In this document: piece after piece, positions 28,521 through 37,839 of the stretch
Layout of the letters: each line of letters begins with the position of its first letter
Position numbering within the stretch: position 1 is the stretch's first letter
NCBI GenBank assembly: GCA_026692905.1
Contig: JAPLNL010000122.1
Location: 1-64,000 of the forward strand
Direction: 5' to 3'
Length of the DNA stretch: 64,000 nt
Source of the DNA: Planctomycetota bacterium
GTDB lineage: Bacteria > Planctomycetota > Planctomycetia > Pirellulales > Pirellulaceae
Made by a program: the position numbers and the translations under genes
The notes under the pieces: model-generated
What the model saw: the letters and a program-made list of their open reading frames with translations, nothing else
Databases searched by the model: none
What the model was told of the DNA's origin: nothing

Positions 28521-28847
28521 ATGCCACTTTTCGAGATCGAAACAGATTCTCACATAATTGTCACTTGGGCGAAAGATGAAGCGTCTGCCCGCGACGTTCT
28601 TCGCGACGCTTACCCGTCGGACGATATTGTCCGCATTACCAAACGCCCCCGCGATACCTGGGTTATTTCCAAAGCGGTTTTGGGGGCCACAGGACGCCAA
28701 TTGGATATTTGTTCGATTGCCCGTGATTGCTTGTCGAAATCCTCGGGTGACAAGCTGCATGCCATTCGATTGTACATGTCGGAAACAGGCTCCGACCTCG
28801 AAAAGGCCCGCCGAATCATTGAATCCAACATGGTAATGGGCTGGTAG
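28521..28847 (+). CDS. Small conserved protein upstream of hemL, function unknown
   Basis: A 108-residue protein without a recognised name. The N-terminal half alternates beta strand and helix (MPLFEIETDSHIIVTWAKDE, ASARDVLRDAYPSDDIVRI) and looks like a compact alpha/beta fold. The C-terminal half is helical (DKLHAIRLYMSETGSDLEKA). It is soluble, with no signal peptide. The frame is open from 28473; the ATG at 28521 has an AGGGAA about 10 bases before it and starts a sensible strand. The gap to hemL is only 25 bases, so the two are probably co-transcribed. Confidence 0.7.
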   Translation: MPLFEIETDSHIIVTWAKDEASARDVLRDAYPSDDIVRITKRPRDTWVISKAVLGATGRQLDICSIARDCLSKSSGDKLHAIRLYMSETGSDLEKARRIIESNMVMGW

Positions 28848-28872
28848 CCTACCTCACTCAAACCCCAACAAC

Positions 28873-30168
28873 ATGACCGACTCAAAACGACTGAAGAGCC
28901 AAGCCGCTTTTGCCAAAGCCAAACGGCTCATCCCTGGCGGTGTGAACTCACCCGCCCGCGCCTTCCATGGCGTTGGTGGGGAACCGATTTTCATCTCGCA
29001 TGCGTCGGGGCAGTACTTGTTTGACATCGATGGAAACCGGTACCTCGACTACATCGGCTCGTGGGGACCGATGATCCTGGGGCATGCTCAACCACAAGTG
29101 ATCGAGGCCATTCGAATCGCGGCCGAAAAAGGGACTTCGTTTGGCGCACCAACGGAAAACGAATCGCGGCTTGCTGAGCTGATTATGGCGGCCGTTCCGA
29201 GCATCGAGCGGGTGCGTTTGGTCAGCAGCGGAACCGAAGCGACCATGAGTGCGATCCGCGTCGCCCGCGGCGCGACAGGCCGAGAAAAGATCATTAAATT
29301 TGCAGGCTGCTATCACGGCCACGTTGACTCGCTACTCGTGGCTGCAGGCTCGGCAGCAGCGACTCTAGGCGTCCCTGATTCTCCAGGTGTCACCGCGGGT
29401 AACACCAAGGACACGATCGTTCTCGAATACAACGACCCGCAATCCATCGTCGAAACATTCCGAAAGTTCCCGACCGAAATCGCTGCAATCATTTTGGAAC
29501 CCATTGTCGGCAACATGGGCACGGTTGTTCCGACACCGGAGTTTTTAAAAGCTCTGCGTCATGAAACAACCAAACACGGCGCGATCTTAATCTTTGACGA
29601 AGTCATGACAGGCTTTCGAGTTGCTTATGGTGGTGCACAAAGTTTGTTTGGCATCGAACCGGACATGACGACCTTAGGAAAGATCGTTGGGGGCGGGCTC
29701 CCTTTAGCAGCCTATGGCGGCAAGGCTTCGATCATGGACAATGTCATGCCAGCCGGCAAAGTCTATCAAGCGGGCACGTTATCCGGCAATCCGCTAGCAA
29801 CGGCAGCTGGCGCGGCCACGCTCGAGATCTTGCGTGACGATCCGCCTTATGAGTACTTGGAAACGCAGGCCAGTCGATTGGCGGCGGGCCTCAAGAACGC
29901 AGCGGATGCAGCCGGGTTCCCCTCGCAGATGCAAAGGATGGGCAGCATGATGACCCTCTTCTTTAACGAGGCGCCAGTTGTCGATTGGCCGAGTGCGAAT
30001 CGTTCGGATCGCAAACGCTTCGGCAAGTACTTCTGGGGATTGATGGAGGAAGGGGTGTACATGCCTTGCAGTCAATTCGAAGCCCTTTTCTTCTCACGCA
30101 CCCACCGCCCCGAAGACATCGAAGAGACGATCGACGCGGCGCATCGGGTCCTTGCGAAAATAGATTAG
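28873..30168 (+). CDS. hemL: Glutamate-1-semialdehyde 2,1-aminomutase
   Basis: This PLP enzyme converts glutamate-1-semialdehyde to 5-aminolevulinate, the entry to heme and other tetrapyrroles in the C5 pathway. The 431 residues match the family length. The motifs are PGGVNSPARAF near the N-terminus, SSGTEATMSAIRVARGATGR (phosphate loop), FDEVMTGFR (the Asp holding the pyridine nitrogen) and the Schiff-base lysine K270 in TTLGKIVGGGLP. AGTLSGNPLATAAG follows. Heme supply fits the many c-type cytochrome proteins nearby. It probably forms an operon with the preceding small gene. Confidence 0.97.
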   Translation: MTDSKRLKSQAAFAKAKRLIPGGVNSPARAFHGVGGEPIFISHASGQYLFDIDGNRYLDYIGSWGPMILGHAQPQVIEAIRIAAEKGTSFGAPTENESRLAELIMAAVPSIERVRLVSSGTEATMSAIRVARGATGREKIIKFAGCYHGHVDSLLVAAGSAAATLGVPDSPGVTAGNTKDTIVLEYNDPQSIVETFRKFPTEIAAIILEPIVGNMGTVVPTPEFLKALRHETTKHGAILIFDEVMTGFRVAYGGAQSLFGIEPDMTTLGKIVGGGLPLAAYGGKASIMDNVMPAGKVYQAGTLSGNPLATAAGAATLEILRDDPPYEYLETQASRLAAGLKNAADAAGFPSQMQRMGSMMTLFFNEAPVVDWPSANRSDRKRFGKYFWGLMEEGVYMPCSQFEALFFSRTHRPEDIEETIDAAHRVLAKID

Positions 30169-30375
30169 TTGAGAGATCGTGGTTTGGTTTCGCAGGATGG
30201 CCGAGGACGCAACGCCCCTAGATTCTGTTTCACCAATGAAAACGTCGACCAATTGAAGGTGCCGATCCTCGGGCTGGCCCAAAACGGTGAATGCGATAAA
30301 CTGTTCCCATCTGAAATTTCCAGCTCAGCCTGAACCAAAGCACATCTTCCACCTTTTCCTATTCAAAGCTGCACT

Positions 30376-31887
30376 ATGGGCCCCGTAAAAACCGCCATTT
30401 CACCGACGCGAGCCGAAGATTACCCAGAGTGGTACCAACAGGTCATCAAGGGAGCCGACTTGGCAGAGAATTCAGCCGTACGTGGTTGTATGGTTATCAA
30501 GCCTTGGGGCTATGCCATTTGGGAAAACATGCAACGCGTTCTGGATCAGATGTTCAAGGACACTGGTCACCAAAACGCTTACTTCCCGCTTTTCATTCCA
30601 ATGAGCTTCCTCGAAAAGGAAGCCCAACACGTGGAAGGCTTTGCAAAGGAGTGCGCGGTTGTCACGCACCACCGACTTGAACCGGATGGCAAGGGTGGGC
30701 TAAGACCAGCTGGCGAACTCGAAGAACCGCTCATCGTTCGCCCTACCAGCGAAACCATCATCGGCGCGACCTACGCAAAATGGGTCCAATCCTACCGCGA
30801 TCTGCCTATCTTGATCAATCAATGGGCAAACGTAGTCCGATGGGAAATGCGGACACGCTTGTTTCTGCGAACCACGGAGTTCTTGTGGCAGGAGGGGCAC
30901 ACGGTTCATGCTACCGCCGAAGAAGCGATGGAGGAGACCAGCAAGATGCTTGAGGTCTATGCCGACTTTGTAGAAAACCACATGGCCGTACCGGTCATCA
31001 AAGGTGAGAAGACCGCCGGCGAGCGATTCCCTGGGGCGGTTACGACTCTCTCGATCGAGGCCATGATGCAGGATCGCAAAGCCTTACAAGCGGGCACTTC
31101 GCACTTCCTTGGGCAGAATTTTTCGAAAGCTCAGGAAATCAAATTCCAAGACAAGAATGGGGAAATCGCATACGCTTGGACCACGTCTTGGGGCGTTTCG
31201 ACTCGACTCGTCGGAGCGCTGATCATGACGCACTCGGATGATGATGGCCTCGTGCTGCCGCCTCGATTGGCTCCATCGCAGGTTGTCATCATTCCGATTT
31301 ATCGAGATGATTCGCAAAAGGCCGAAGTCCTTGAGTACTGCAAGTCGCTCAAAAAAGAGTTGGCTTCGCAAATGTACTCCGATCAAAAAGTTCGGGTGGA
31401 CATCGATGATCGCGACATGCGGGGCGGAGACAAGAAATGGTACCATATCAAACGTGGTGTCCCTGTTCGCGTCGAAGTAGGACCGAAAGACATCGCCAGT
31501 GGCGCTGCTTTCGTCGGTCGACGGGACATCAACCAAAGTCAGTCTACTCCTCGAACGGAATTGGTCAGCGGAATCGCAAAGTTGTTGCAAGAGATTCAAG
31601 ACAACCTCTTCGAACGCGCCAAGGCAATGCAAATTGCGAACACGGTCGAACTGAAGTCCGAGGCCGAGTTCCGAAGTTTCTTTCAGCCAGATGATGAACA
31701 GGGACGATCGACCGGTGGAGGATTTGCAAAGTGCTGGTTTGCAAGTGAAGAAGCGGTTCAGCCACTCCTGGATGAACTCAAGGTGACGATCCGTTGCATC
31801 CCACTTGGCCCACCGCCCGGCGAAGGGACCTGCTTCTTCACTGGAAAACCAACCAAGACTCAGGCGATTTTTGCAAAGTCCTATTGA
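30376..31887 (+). CDS. proS: Prolyl-tRNA synthetase, archaeal/eukaryotic type
   Basis: A class II synthetase of 503 residues that charges tRNA-Pro. It is the short form lacking the bacterial editing insertion: motif 2 lies in WANVVRWEMRTRLFLRTTEFLWQEGHT, motif 3 in TTSWGVSTRLVGALIMTHSDD, and the C-terminus has FFTGKPTKTQAIFAKSY with the terminal tyrosine typical of this type. Start and length agree with the family (MGPVKTAISPTRAEDYPEWY). A signal peptidase gene begins 16 bases after its stop, so the two are likely co-transcribed. Confidence 0.97.
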   Translation: MGPVKTAISPTRAEDYPEWYQQVIKGADLAENSAVRGCMVIKPWGYAIWENMQRVLDQMFKDTGHQNAYFPLFIPMSFLEKEAQHVEGFAKECAVVTHHRLEPDGKGGLRPAGELEEPLIVRPTSETIIGATYAKWVQSYRDLPILINQWANVVRWEMRTRLFLRTTEFLWQEGHTVHATAEEAMEETSKMLEVYADFVENHMAVPVIKGEKTAGERFPGAVTTLSIEAMMQDRKALQAGTSHFLGQNFSKAQEIKFQDKNGEIAYAWTTSWGVSTRLVGALIMTHSDDDGLVLPPRLAPSQVVIIPIYRDDSQKAEVLEYCKSLKKELASQMYSDQKVRVDIDDRDMRGGDKKWYHIKRGVPVRVEVGPKDIASGAAFVGRRDINQSQSTPRTELVSGIAKLLQEIQDNLFERAKAMQIANTVELKSEAEFRSFFQPDDEQGRSTGGGFAKCWFASEEAVQPLLDELKVTIRCIPLGPPPGEGTCFFTGKPTKTQAIFAKSY

Positions 31888-31903
31888 TTGCAGTGAGGCG
31901 TTG

Positions 31904-33310
31904 ATGAGTCCAAAGTTGGCTAACCGTCCAGGGCGTTGGTTTGTCTATAGCTTGATTGGGCTCTTTCTTTTTCTATCCTTGTCGATCACGCTTGCTGCGA
32001 TTCTGTTACTCCGGCGAGGTAGGCTTCCAAGGACGGGATTGATAACGGGCAGTTCGATGGAGCCTGTTTTGCGTGGCCCTCGTTTTTCATGGACCTGTCC
32101 GGACTGCTCCGAAACGCAAGAGTTCGGACTGGACACGTGCAAAAGCCATCAGCCATTTCGATGTCGTTGGTGTGGCACTCGTGATCCCAAATCAGCGGTC
32201 GACTTCGAGGCTGATGCAAATATTCAGGAACGGATCAATCCCGGTGAACAAGTTCGCTATGCAACCCTTCGTAGTATGCGGTCCATTCGAGCGATGGAGA
32301 TTGCAACCGGCAGGGCACAGCCATCCGGCTTAGTCCGCGGCGACATTGTGGTCTTCCAAGAATCACAATCAGCCAAGCGTGAAGTGAAAAGGGCTTTTGG
32401 ATTTCCTGCGGAGCAGATCGCAATTGAGAGTGGCGATGTGTTCATCAATGGCGAGCGATGGTGCAAATCGCTCGAACAATCTCTGAGGCAATCGATCCTG
32501 ATCAATGCTTGGGAGGGGGCGGAGCTTGCGGAAAATGGCGGATCTCAAAAGAACCAAGACCCTAGTTGGGTTTTCACGGATAGAGCCTTCGAAGGAGTAC
32601 TCAGTCCGGATAACATCGAGCCCAAAGAGAACGCAAGCGACTCCCAAACAGTCGAACGCAAATTGCAGTTCGTATCGCCGAAAACTCACCTGGACAATCA
32701 ACTCCAACTAAACGCGCACGATTCGCATGCCATCGTACCGATCCAGGATTTTGGTTTTGCGTTTCAGGTCATGACTCCAGTCGCGAGCTGGGAGATTCAC
32801 TGCCAAATGCACTCGCCCGTTTGCGAACCGGAAATCGCTATTGAGTGGAACGGCAGTGAGTTCAAGCTGAAGTACGCCGAAGAGTCCGCCATTTCTCAAT
32901 CTATCCCGAGAACCGACAAGCCGATTTGGCTTGCGATTGCGATGGTAGATGGCTATCTGGTGGCAGGTAGTCCAGACGAAGAGTGGTTCAGAACGAAGCT
33001 GCCTTCCAAAGTGAAGGACACGGCCATTGAAAATCGAAAAATCCAATATCCCATTGAAATTTCCCCGATTTCAGGAAACCTCAAACTCGATCAGCTGCTC
33101 GTTTTTCGAGATATCCACTATCGAGGTCAAGGAGATTCTGAGTCTCAAGTTTGGGAGCCCGGCGATCGGTTAGTCGTGTTGGGAGACAACGTATCTTGCT
33201 CAAGCGACTCACGCGATCGATGGCCTGATGGCTTATCGACGCAAGCCGCCAAAGGTGTTGTGCTGCAAGTTGAAAGTCCAATGGAAGTCCTGTTACGTCA
33301 ACGGCGATAG
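31904..33310 (+). CDS. lepB: Signal peptidase I (S26) with zinc-ribbon-like insert
   Basis: A 468-residue membrane serine peptidase that should remove signal peptides. One transmembrane helix (about residues 13-36) precedes box B TGSSMEPVL with nucleophile S51. The catalytic Lys is K162 in EVKRAFGFP, and box E is GDNVSCSSDSRDRW at about 427-440. Two features are unusual. A four-cysteine segment (C65PDC68 and C87RWC90) comes right after the nucleophile box. About 250 residues, partly beta-rich, separate the Lys box from box E. Typical enzymes are 250-320 residues. The frame is open from 31805; the ATG at 31904 follows GTGAGG and avoids overlap with proS. Confidence 0.9.
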   Translation: MSPKLANRPGRWFVYSLIGLFLFLSLSITLAAILLLRRGRLPRTGLITGSSMEPVLRGPRFSWTCPDCSETQEFGLDTCKSHQPFRCRWCGTRDPKSAVDFEADANIQERINPGEQVRYATLRSMRSIRAMEIATGRAQPSGLVRGDIVVFQESQSAKREVKRAFGFPAEQIAIESGDVFINGERWCKSLEQSLRQSILINAWEGAELAENGGSQKNQDPSWVFTDRAFEGVLSPDNIEPKENASDSQTVERKLQFVSPKTHLDNQLQLNAHDSHAIVPIQDFGFAFQVMTPVASWEIHCQMHSPVCEPEIAIEWNGSEFKLKYAEESAISQSIPRTDKPIWLAIAMVDGYLVAGSPDEEWFRTKLPSKVKDTAIENRKIQYPIEISPISGNLKLDQLLVFRDIHYRGQGDSESQVWEPGDRLVVLGDNVSCSSDSRDRWPDGLSTQAAKGVVLQVESPMEVLLRQRR

Positions 33311-33398
33311 TCTAAAGCAAGCGGCGGAATGAAAAATACCGAAGCTGGATTCGCCAGGGCCGTCTCGCTTTCTTTTTCGAATTGCTTGCAATTTCAAA

Positions 33399-33459
33399 GG
33401 GAGGGCGAGGCTCCTGCCGAGCCAACGGTGCAAAGGTTCGGCAGGAGCCTCACCCTCCC
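33399..33459. repeat. GGCAGGAGCCTCGCCCTCCC palindrome, copy 1
   Basis: Arms 33399-33420 and 33438-33459 pair over 22 bases with one mismatch. A second copy lies at 43808-43870. Read as protein it gives the EGEAPAEP string that appears in spurious planctomycete gene models. It lies in the 471-base gap 33311-33781, which also holds a partial GCTGGATTCGCCAG word (33343), a partial copy of the GGGCGCTAGCCCCGG palindrome (about 33589-33628) and no gene. Confidence 0.88.
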
Positions 33460-33781
33460 GAGCAATGAATGACTTAGGTAAACTTGTTGGAAACATGTTT
33501 ACAGCGGTGGCCTCGCCCTCCCCATTTTCCCCAAGCGTTTTGTTGGGTCCAAAGGTGAGACGGCCTCCTAGCCCGGATGGCAAGCTCTGTCGACATTCGT
33601 CGAGAACCGGGGCTATCGCCCAATGGCTGTTGGCTTGTTTCGGCCGCCCCAATCCTCTATTTCTTTGTGGCTTTTTGAAGGGTTTCGTTATAGGATGAAA
33701 ATGAACTCGAGAGCCATCGGTTTTCGTTGTTCGAAAGTGCGACTTGCGTTCCGCTGCTTTTCCATTTCAAGGAATCACCCC

Positions 33782-35167
33782 ATGTTCTTCGTTAGTGCAA
33801 ACAATCCATTCTTCGAGAAAGCATCTTGCTTTTGGCTTTTCTTGATTTCGATTCTGTTTGTTATTTCGACGACTTGTATGGCAGACGATAAGGCAGAGCT
33901 TGCGGCTACGAACGAGTTGATTGCATTGGTCGAAAGCGACGAAGCGGGGCAGGCGGAAAGAGCTGCAGAACTCTATAAGTTGATTGCAGATGAATCCAAA
34001 CTCAAGTCAGCTGCGGCCTATGCTCTCTCACTTATCTTTATTCGCGAACGACAATTCTCTGAAGCATGGAAAGCTCTAGCAACGCCACCCAAAAATTCGG
34101 ATACAGAATCAATCCTATTAGGCAAAGAAAGACTGCGGCTCTGGCTTCTTCTCGAGGCAGGAGCATCGGACAAGGCGGAGACACAGTTCAAAAAATTATT
34201 CACACTGACGCTGGGGCAAGATACCGCAAACGGAGATCAAGCTGTCAATTGCGACTTCATCGGCGGCGTTGTCGGCATGCTCAAGACAGATGCCCCTTCC
34301 GCTTGCATCCCAGAAGCGACTCTGGACAAAGCGACCGATCGCATACTTTCGAAAGTAGAATCGAAAATTGCCAAGTCAAAGATGGAAGAAAAGCTCGCTG
34401 AAACGAAGGCATGGGGGGACGAGCTTTCCGCTCTGGTTAGCAAATTTGAAAGTGTCGGAGCCGAAGAAGCAGCCGAGCAAAACAAATCCACTCAATCTGA
34501 ACTGGAATCGGCGAAGCAAGAACAATTGAAGCTCCGCGATGATCTAAAAGCGACAGGTGGAGACAAGCGTCAACTGGAAGAACAGCGTCGAAAAGAGATT
34601 AAAGATCGAAAGGGCGTGCAAGAAACACTCCAAAAGGAAAAACAGAATAAGCCGCAACAACCTGTTGCACCAGGCCCGCAACCGCGTCAGCCACAGAAAC
34701 CGGATGGAAGCTACCAAACGGACCCCAAAACGCAAGAACGAAAATTTGTTCCACCCACGGAACTGGAAATGAAGAAGTTCCAAATACAAATGGAGGTTTA
34801 TAACGCTTGGCCAGTTCGAGCAGCTAATTATCAAAGGGAAAGTGCCGACTACCAAAACAAAGTCAATCAGTGGCAGCAGCGGCTCGCCGAGATTCAGACG
34901 CAAATAAAGGCGGCGGATGCTGCCGTTGCATCCATCGAGAAAGCCTTGAAAGACATGCAGGCAGGAATCAACCAAGGGGTGGGAAAAGATCTAAAGGAGA
35001 AGGGAGATCAGCTAGATCAAATCGAACGTTCGGCGGTCATTTCGGATTTAGCATACAAACACATCATTTCGAAAGAGGCCAAGGCGAAGAATCCAATTCG
35101 CCCCTCAAATTTCCAACTTTTGGATTACGGATCGGAATGTGCGAGACTGAGAAAGGCGATTCATTGA
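33782..35167 (+). CDS. Exported coiled-coil protein with TPR-like N-terminal half, function unknown
   Basis: A 461-residue protein with a signal peptide (about residues 1-36, FWLFLISILFVISTTCMA). A helical region at about 40-200 reminiscent of TPR repeats follows (AELYKLIADESKLKSAAAYA). A long charged coiled coil spans about 215-300, a Pro/Gln-rich hinge about 300-345 (QPVAPGPQPRQPQKP), and a second coiled coil about 350-430. It probably spans or organises the periplasm; no enzyme motif is seen. Frames open at 33623 and 33695 exist, but the ATG at 33782 follows AAGGA and begins the signal peptide. The last 7 bases overlap the end of the convergent cytochrome/WD40 gene. Confidence 0.72.
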   Translation: MFFVSANNPFFEKASCFWLFLISILFVISTTCMADDKAELAATNELIALVESDEAGQAERAAELYKLIADESKLKSAAAYALSLIFIRERQFSEAWKALATPPKNSDTESILLGKERLRLWLLLEAGASDKAETQFKKLFTLTLGQDTANGDQAVNCDFIGGVVGMLKTDAPSACIPEATLDKATDRILSKVESKIAKSKMEEKLAETKAWGDELSALVSKFESVGAEEAAEQNKSTQSELESAKQEQLKLRDDLKATGGDKRQLEEQRRKEIKDRKGVQETLQKEKQNKPQQPVAPGPQPRQPQKPDGSYQTDPKTQERKFVPPTELEMKKFQIQMEVYNAWPVRAANYQRESADYQNKVNQWQQRLAEIQTQIKAADAAVASIEKALKDMQAGINQGVGKDLKEKGDQLDQIERSAVISDLAYKHIISKEAKAKNPIRPSNFQLLDYGSECARLRKAIH

Positions 35168-36684
35168 TGCGGAAATGCCAACCACGTGCGGCTTGGCGAA
35201 GTTGTATTCTCATCGAGCCAAATCACAACTTGGCCATTATCAAGCCCGGCAGCCACGGCCCCCTTACGATTGGCAGATAGAGAAAGAATGCTCTGATTGG
35301 GAGAAGACTGGAGAGCGTCGTGTTCCCTCCAACGGGTCCTCGTTTTCATCTTAGGTTTAGATGCTTCTGCATTATCTTTTTTGGTTTCTTTCTCATCCAC
35401 AACTTCATCTTGCACGATGAATAATTTCCGGATCTTGCCGTGATCAGGTACGAAAACGATTCCGTTGGCAGAGGCTATGGGCTGAACTTTTTGTGGAAGT
35501 CCGTCTTTTTTCGCCAACGAACGGGCTTCGTCTCCCTCGGACCAAACACGCATGACTCCGGTTTCGTCAATCGTGATCGCCCCATACTGCGAGTCGACGA
35601 CACCACTCACGGTTCGCTCGTTTTCGGCATAGGCGAAAAGCAATTGCATGTCTTTGGAATCAAAGCTTTTTGCGGACCGATCGATCGATGCAGTCAAGAT
35701 ACGGTTCCCTTTGCTCGCCCAAAAGAGACTTGTGATCGCGGCTGCGTGAGGTACTGACTCGGCTCGTACGTTGAAGTTGTCCAGCGAATAGAGTGCGACA
35801 CTACCATCAGCGAAACCAGCCGCAATTTCGTTTCGATATGGGCTTGGGGCGATGCATGTACATACATCACGACTAAAACCGAACGAAGCGATTTGCCTTT
35901 GAGTTTTAAAGTCAAATGCCTCGAGTACACCAAATTTGCCCGGCGTTCCAGATGCGACAACCAGCACTCCGCCTGGAGCCCAGTCGATATCAGAAACCAT
36001 TCGCCCCCGCACAGGAATTCTAGAATCGAGCGCCTGTGTCTCAATGTTCCATACGATAATTTCTGAGTAGCCCCCGACTAAGAGTTGTTGGCTATCGGGG
36101 CTTAAGAGAAGGGAAGAAATCGGTAGCGGCCTTGCATAATGGAGTGGTGCCCTTGCGCTGGATTTGGCTCGTCCGTAGATCTCGGCCAGTGAGGTCTTTT
36201 CTTCTGACCGACTTAGCGGAGCGCCGGACGCAATCCACCGGCGAAAACCTGCGATTTCCAAATCCGTTAAGGGTTCTCCATCTAGCGGCATTCGTGTGGT
36301 TGGGTCTTTGGCTGTAATGCGAACAAGGAGCTCGCTTGATTCGAGTTGTTCATGAGAAATGGGCATCGCACCCGAATCGCCAGGTCGAAACAGTTTGCTC
36401 GTATCAGCAACCGAATAACCGCCTTCGATGGTTGCTCCACCATGGCACCCTAAACATTTTTCAAAGAGCAACGGAGCGACAATCGCATCAAAGGTGTTAG
36501 ATTCTGGATCGGGTACGTCCGAGCCAAGGGCTCCCATCTCTGCTCCACTCCCGAACTCGATAAATCCGAAACAAAATAAAGCAGTCAGCCAAACGGCAAT
36601 TCTTCTGCGGCGTTGATGAGCGTCTGCGAAGACGTTGCCGTTGAGCACAACATGAAAGACTGTTCTGCAGTTTGAACTAGCCAT
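35161..36684 (-). CDS. Planctomycete cytochrome c-like domain fused to WD40-type beta-propeller
   Basis: A 507-residue exported protein. A signal or anchor helix at about 29-45 precedes a PSCyt1-type domain at about 60-160 with heme site CLGCH (C77-H81) and the family segment LVRITAKDPTTRMPLDGEPL. WD40-like repeats follow to the end (PISSLLLSPDSQQLLVGGYS, VSDIDWAPGGVLVVASG, AAITSLFWASKGNRILTASI). Such proteins are typical of planctomycetes; their electron partners are unknown. The SGNH hydrolase stop is 6 bases upstream of this start, so the two form an operon. Confidence 0.88.
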   Translation of the reverse strand: MASSNCRTVFHVVLNGNVFADAHQRRRRIAVWLTALFCFGFIEFGSGAEMGALGSDVPDPESNTFDAIVAPLLFEKCLGCHGGATIEGGYSVADTSKLFRPGDSGAMPISHEQLESSELLVRITAKDPTTRMPLDGEPLTDLEIAGFRRWIASGAPLSRSEEKTSLAEIYGRAKSSARAPLHYARPLPISSLLLSPDSQQLLVGGYSEIIVWNIETQALDSRIPVRGRMVSDIDWAPGGVLVVASGTPGKFGVLEAFDFKTQRQIASFGFSRDVCTCIAPSPYRNEIAAGFADGSVALYSLDNFNVRAESVPHAAAITSLFWASKGNRILTASIDRSAKSFDSKDMQLLFAYAENERTVSGVVDSQYGAITIDETGVMRVWSEGDEARSLAKKDGLPQKVQPIASANGIVFVPDHGKIRKLFIVQDEVVDEKETKKDNAEASKPKMKTRTRWREHDALQSSPNQSILSLSANRKGAVAAGLDNGQVVIWLDENTTSPSRTWLAFPHQ

Positions 36685-36690
36685 GGCTCT

Positions 36691-37839
36691 TTAGTTCCGA
36701 AGCGCTTCGAGGATCACAGGCTCGAACAAGGTAGCTTGCCGCATAAAGCCCAAGTCGCTGGCATGCGAGGCATCGGTCGCTCCCTCAGTATCGTCGCCAT
36801 AAAGCGAATCACCTGGAATGTAAAAGAGTTTCTTCACACCCTGCTCAGTTAGGGATTGGTAGGCTGCACGCAGAGCCGCATGATTGTCGGTGTGGAATTG
36901 ACGTTTTTGTGGTGTGATCCAATCGTTGGTAAACCGTCGGTCTTCAACCAGAACGATCGGCGTATTGGGCTTTGATGCTCGAAGCTGTTTCACGAGCGGT
37001 TCACATTTGGCTTTGACTTCAGCCGGTCCCATGTTGGGTAAGCAGTCAATGACAAAGACTGCAGCGTCCAATTGGACGAGGTAGTCACCCACCGCTTCGT
37101 CCATTTTCCCGTTGCCCGAGAACCCGAGGTTCACAATAGGCATATCCAACTTGCGGCCAAGGATGTTCGTGTGCACCATTCCAGGCCGACTTGCGCATGC
37201 ACCGTGAGTGATGCTCGTTCCATAAAACACAATGGGCTTGTCGCGAGGCGCGAGTCCCTCGAAGGTGGCGCCTTTTTCCACGCCTATCTTCATGAACTCA
37301 ATGCCGTTGTAGAGAGGCAGATAGGCGGCGTACTCCCGTTCTCCTGCCTCAAGTCCTTGAATCCATTCTGTTTGTACCTCTTGGGTCGCAGGCTTGGTAA
37401 CTTGGACCCATTTCCACTTGCCATTATTGTCGCGCGCGTAGAGGTCGATTCCAGACACTCCGGTCGCGGGCATATGCGGCATACCCAGTTGCGCCTTCTT
37501 TAGTTTGTAATGAACCGAAATCGCCTTGGACGATGTCTTGAACCGAACCATCATGCCAGCGCTGTCGCGGCTGAGGTTCCAAACATTGTCGGTGACTTTT
37601 CCTTGTGCGGAGCTCGGTAGCCGATCATACCATTGCTTTCGTTCCTGGTCAGGCAGGATTCGCCCTTCGACACCCCAAGAACGAACGTCATACCAATCAA
37701 GATTAGGATTGGATTCCTGGCTCGCTGCCATGGCAGGATCCAATTTTGCCGTAGATTCTTGAGCCCCGCAGGAAGGGCATTGGAGAAAGCAAGTTGCAAT
37801 AGCGATGAACATTAAATAGCGAAATGGGCCGTACGGCAT
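36691..37839 (-). CDS. Exported SGNH/GDSL hydrolase
   Basis: A 382-residue protein with an N-terminal signal ending near a cysteine (FLQCPSC), possibly a lipoprotein. An N-terminal beta-sandwich of about 170 residues (MMVRFKTSSKAISVHYKL, GVSGIDLYARD) is followed by the hydrolase domain. Block I is FYGTSITHG with nucleophile S209, block II-III NLGFSGNGKMDE, and the C-terminal Asp-x-x-His is DASHASDLGF. This two-domain form resembles carbohydrate esterases, so deacetylation of polysaccharides is a fair guess. An alternative start is the ATG at 37812. It is the first gene of a two-gene operon with the cytochrome/WD40 protein. Confidence 0.88.
   Translation of the reverse strand: MPYGPFRYLMFIAIATCFLQCPSCGAQESTAKLDPAMAASQESNPNLDWYDVRSWGVEGRILPDQERKQWYDRLPSSAQGKVTDNVWNLSRDSAGMMVRFKTSSKAISVHYKLKKAQLGMPHMPATGVSGIDLYARDNNGKWKWVQVTKPATQEVQTEWIQGLEAGEREYAAYLPLYNGIEFMKIGVEKGATFEGLAPRDKPIVFYGTSITHGACASRPGMVHTNILGRKLDMPIVNLGFSGNGKMDEAVGDYLVQLDAAVFVIDCLPNMGPAEVKAKCEPLVKQLRASKPNTPIVLVEDRRFTNDWITPQKRQFHTDNHAALRAAYQSLTEQGVKKLFYIPGDSLYGDDTEGATDASHASDLGFMRQATLFEPVILEALRN

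Noticed and set aside
30169-30330. Open continuation of about 53 codons in frame after the hemL stop
   Set aside because: hemL is already full length, and the continuation has no similarity I recognise, so chance is the simplest reading.
33293-33652. Minus-strand frame translating to a REGEAPAEP-containing protein
   Set aside because: It is the translation of the GGCAGGAGCCTC palindrome and neighbouring repeats, a well-known kind of false planctomycete gene.
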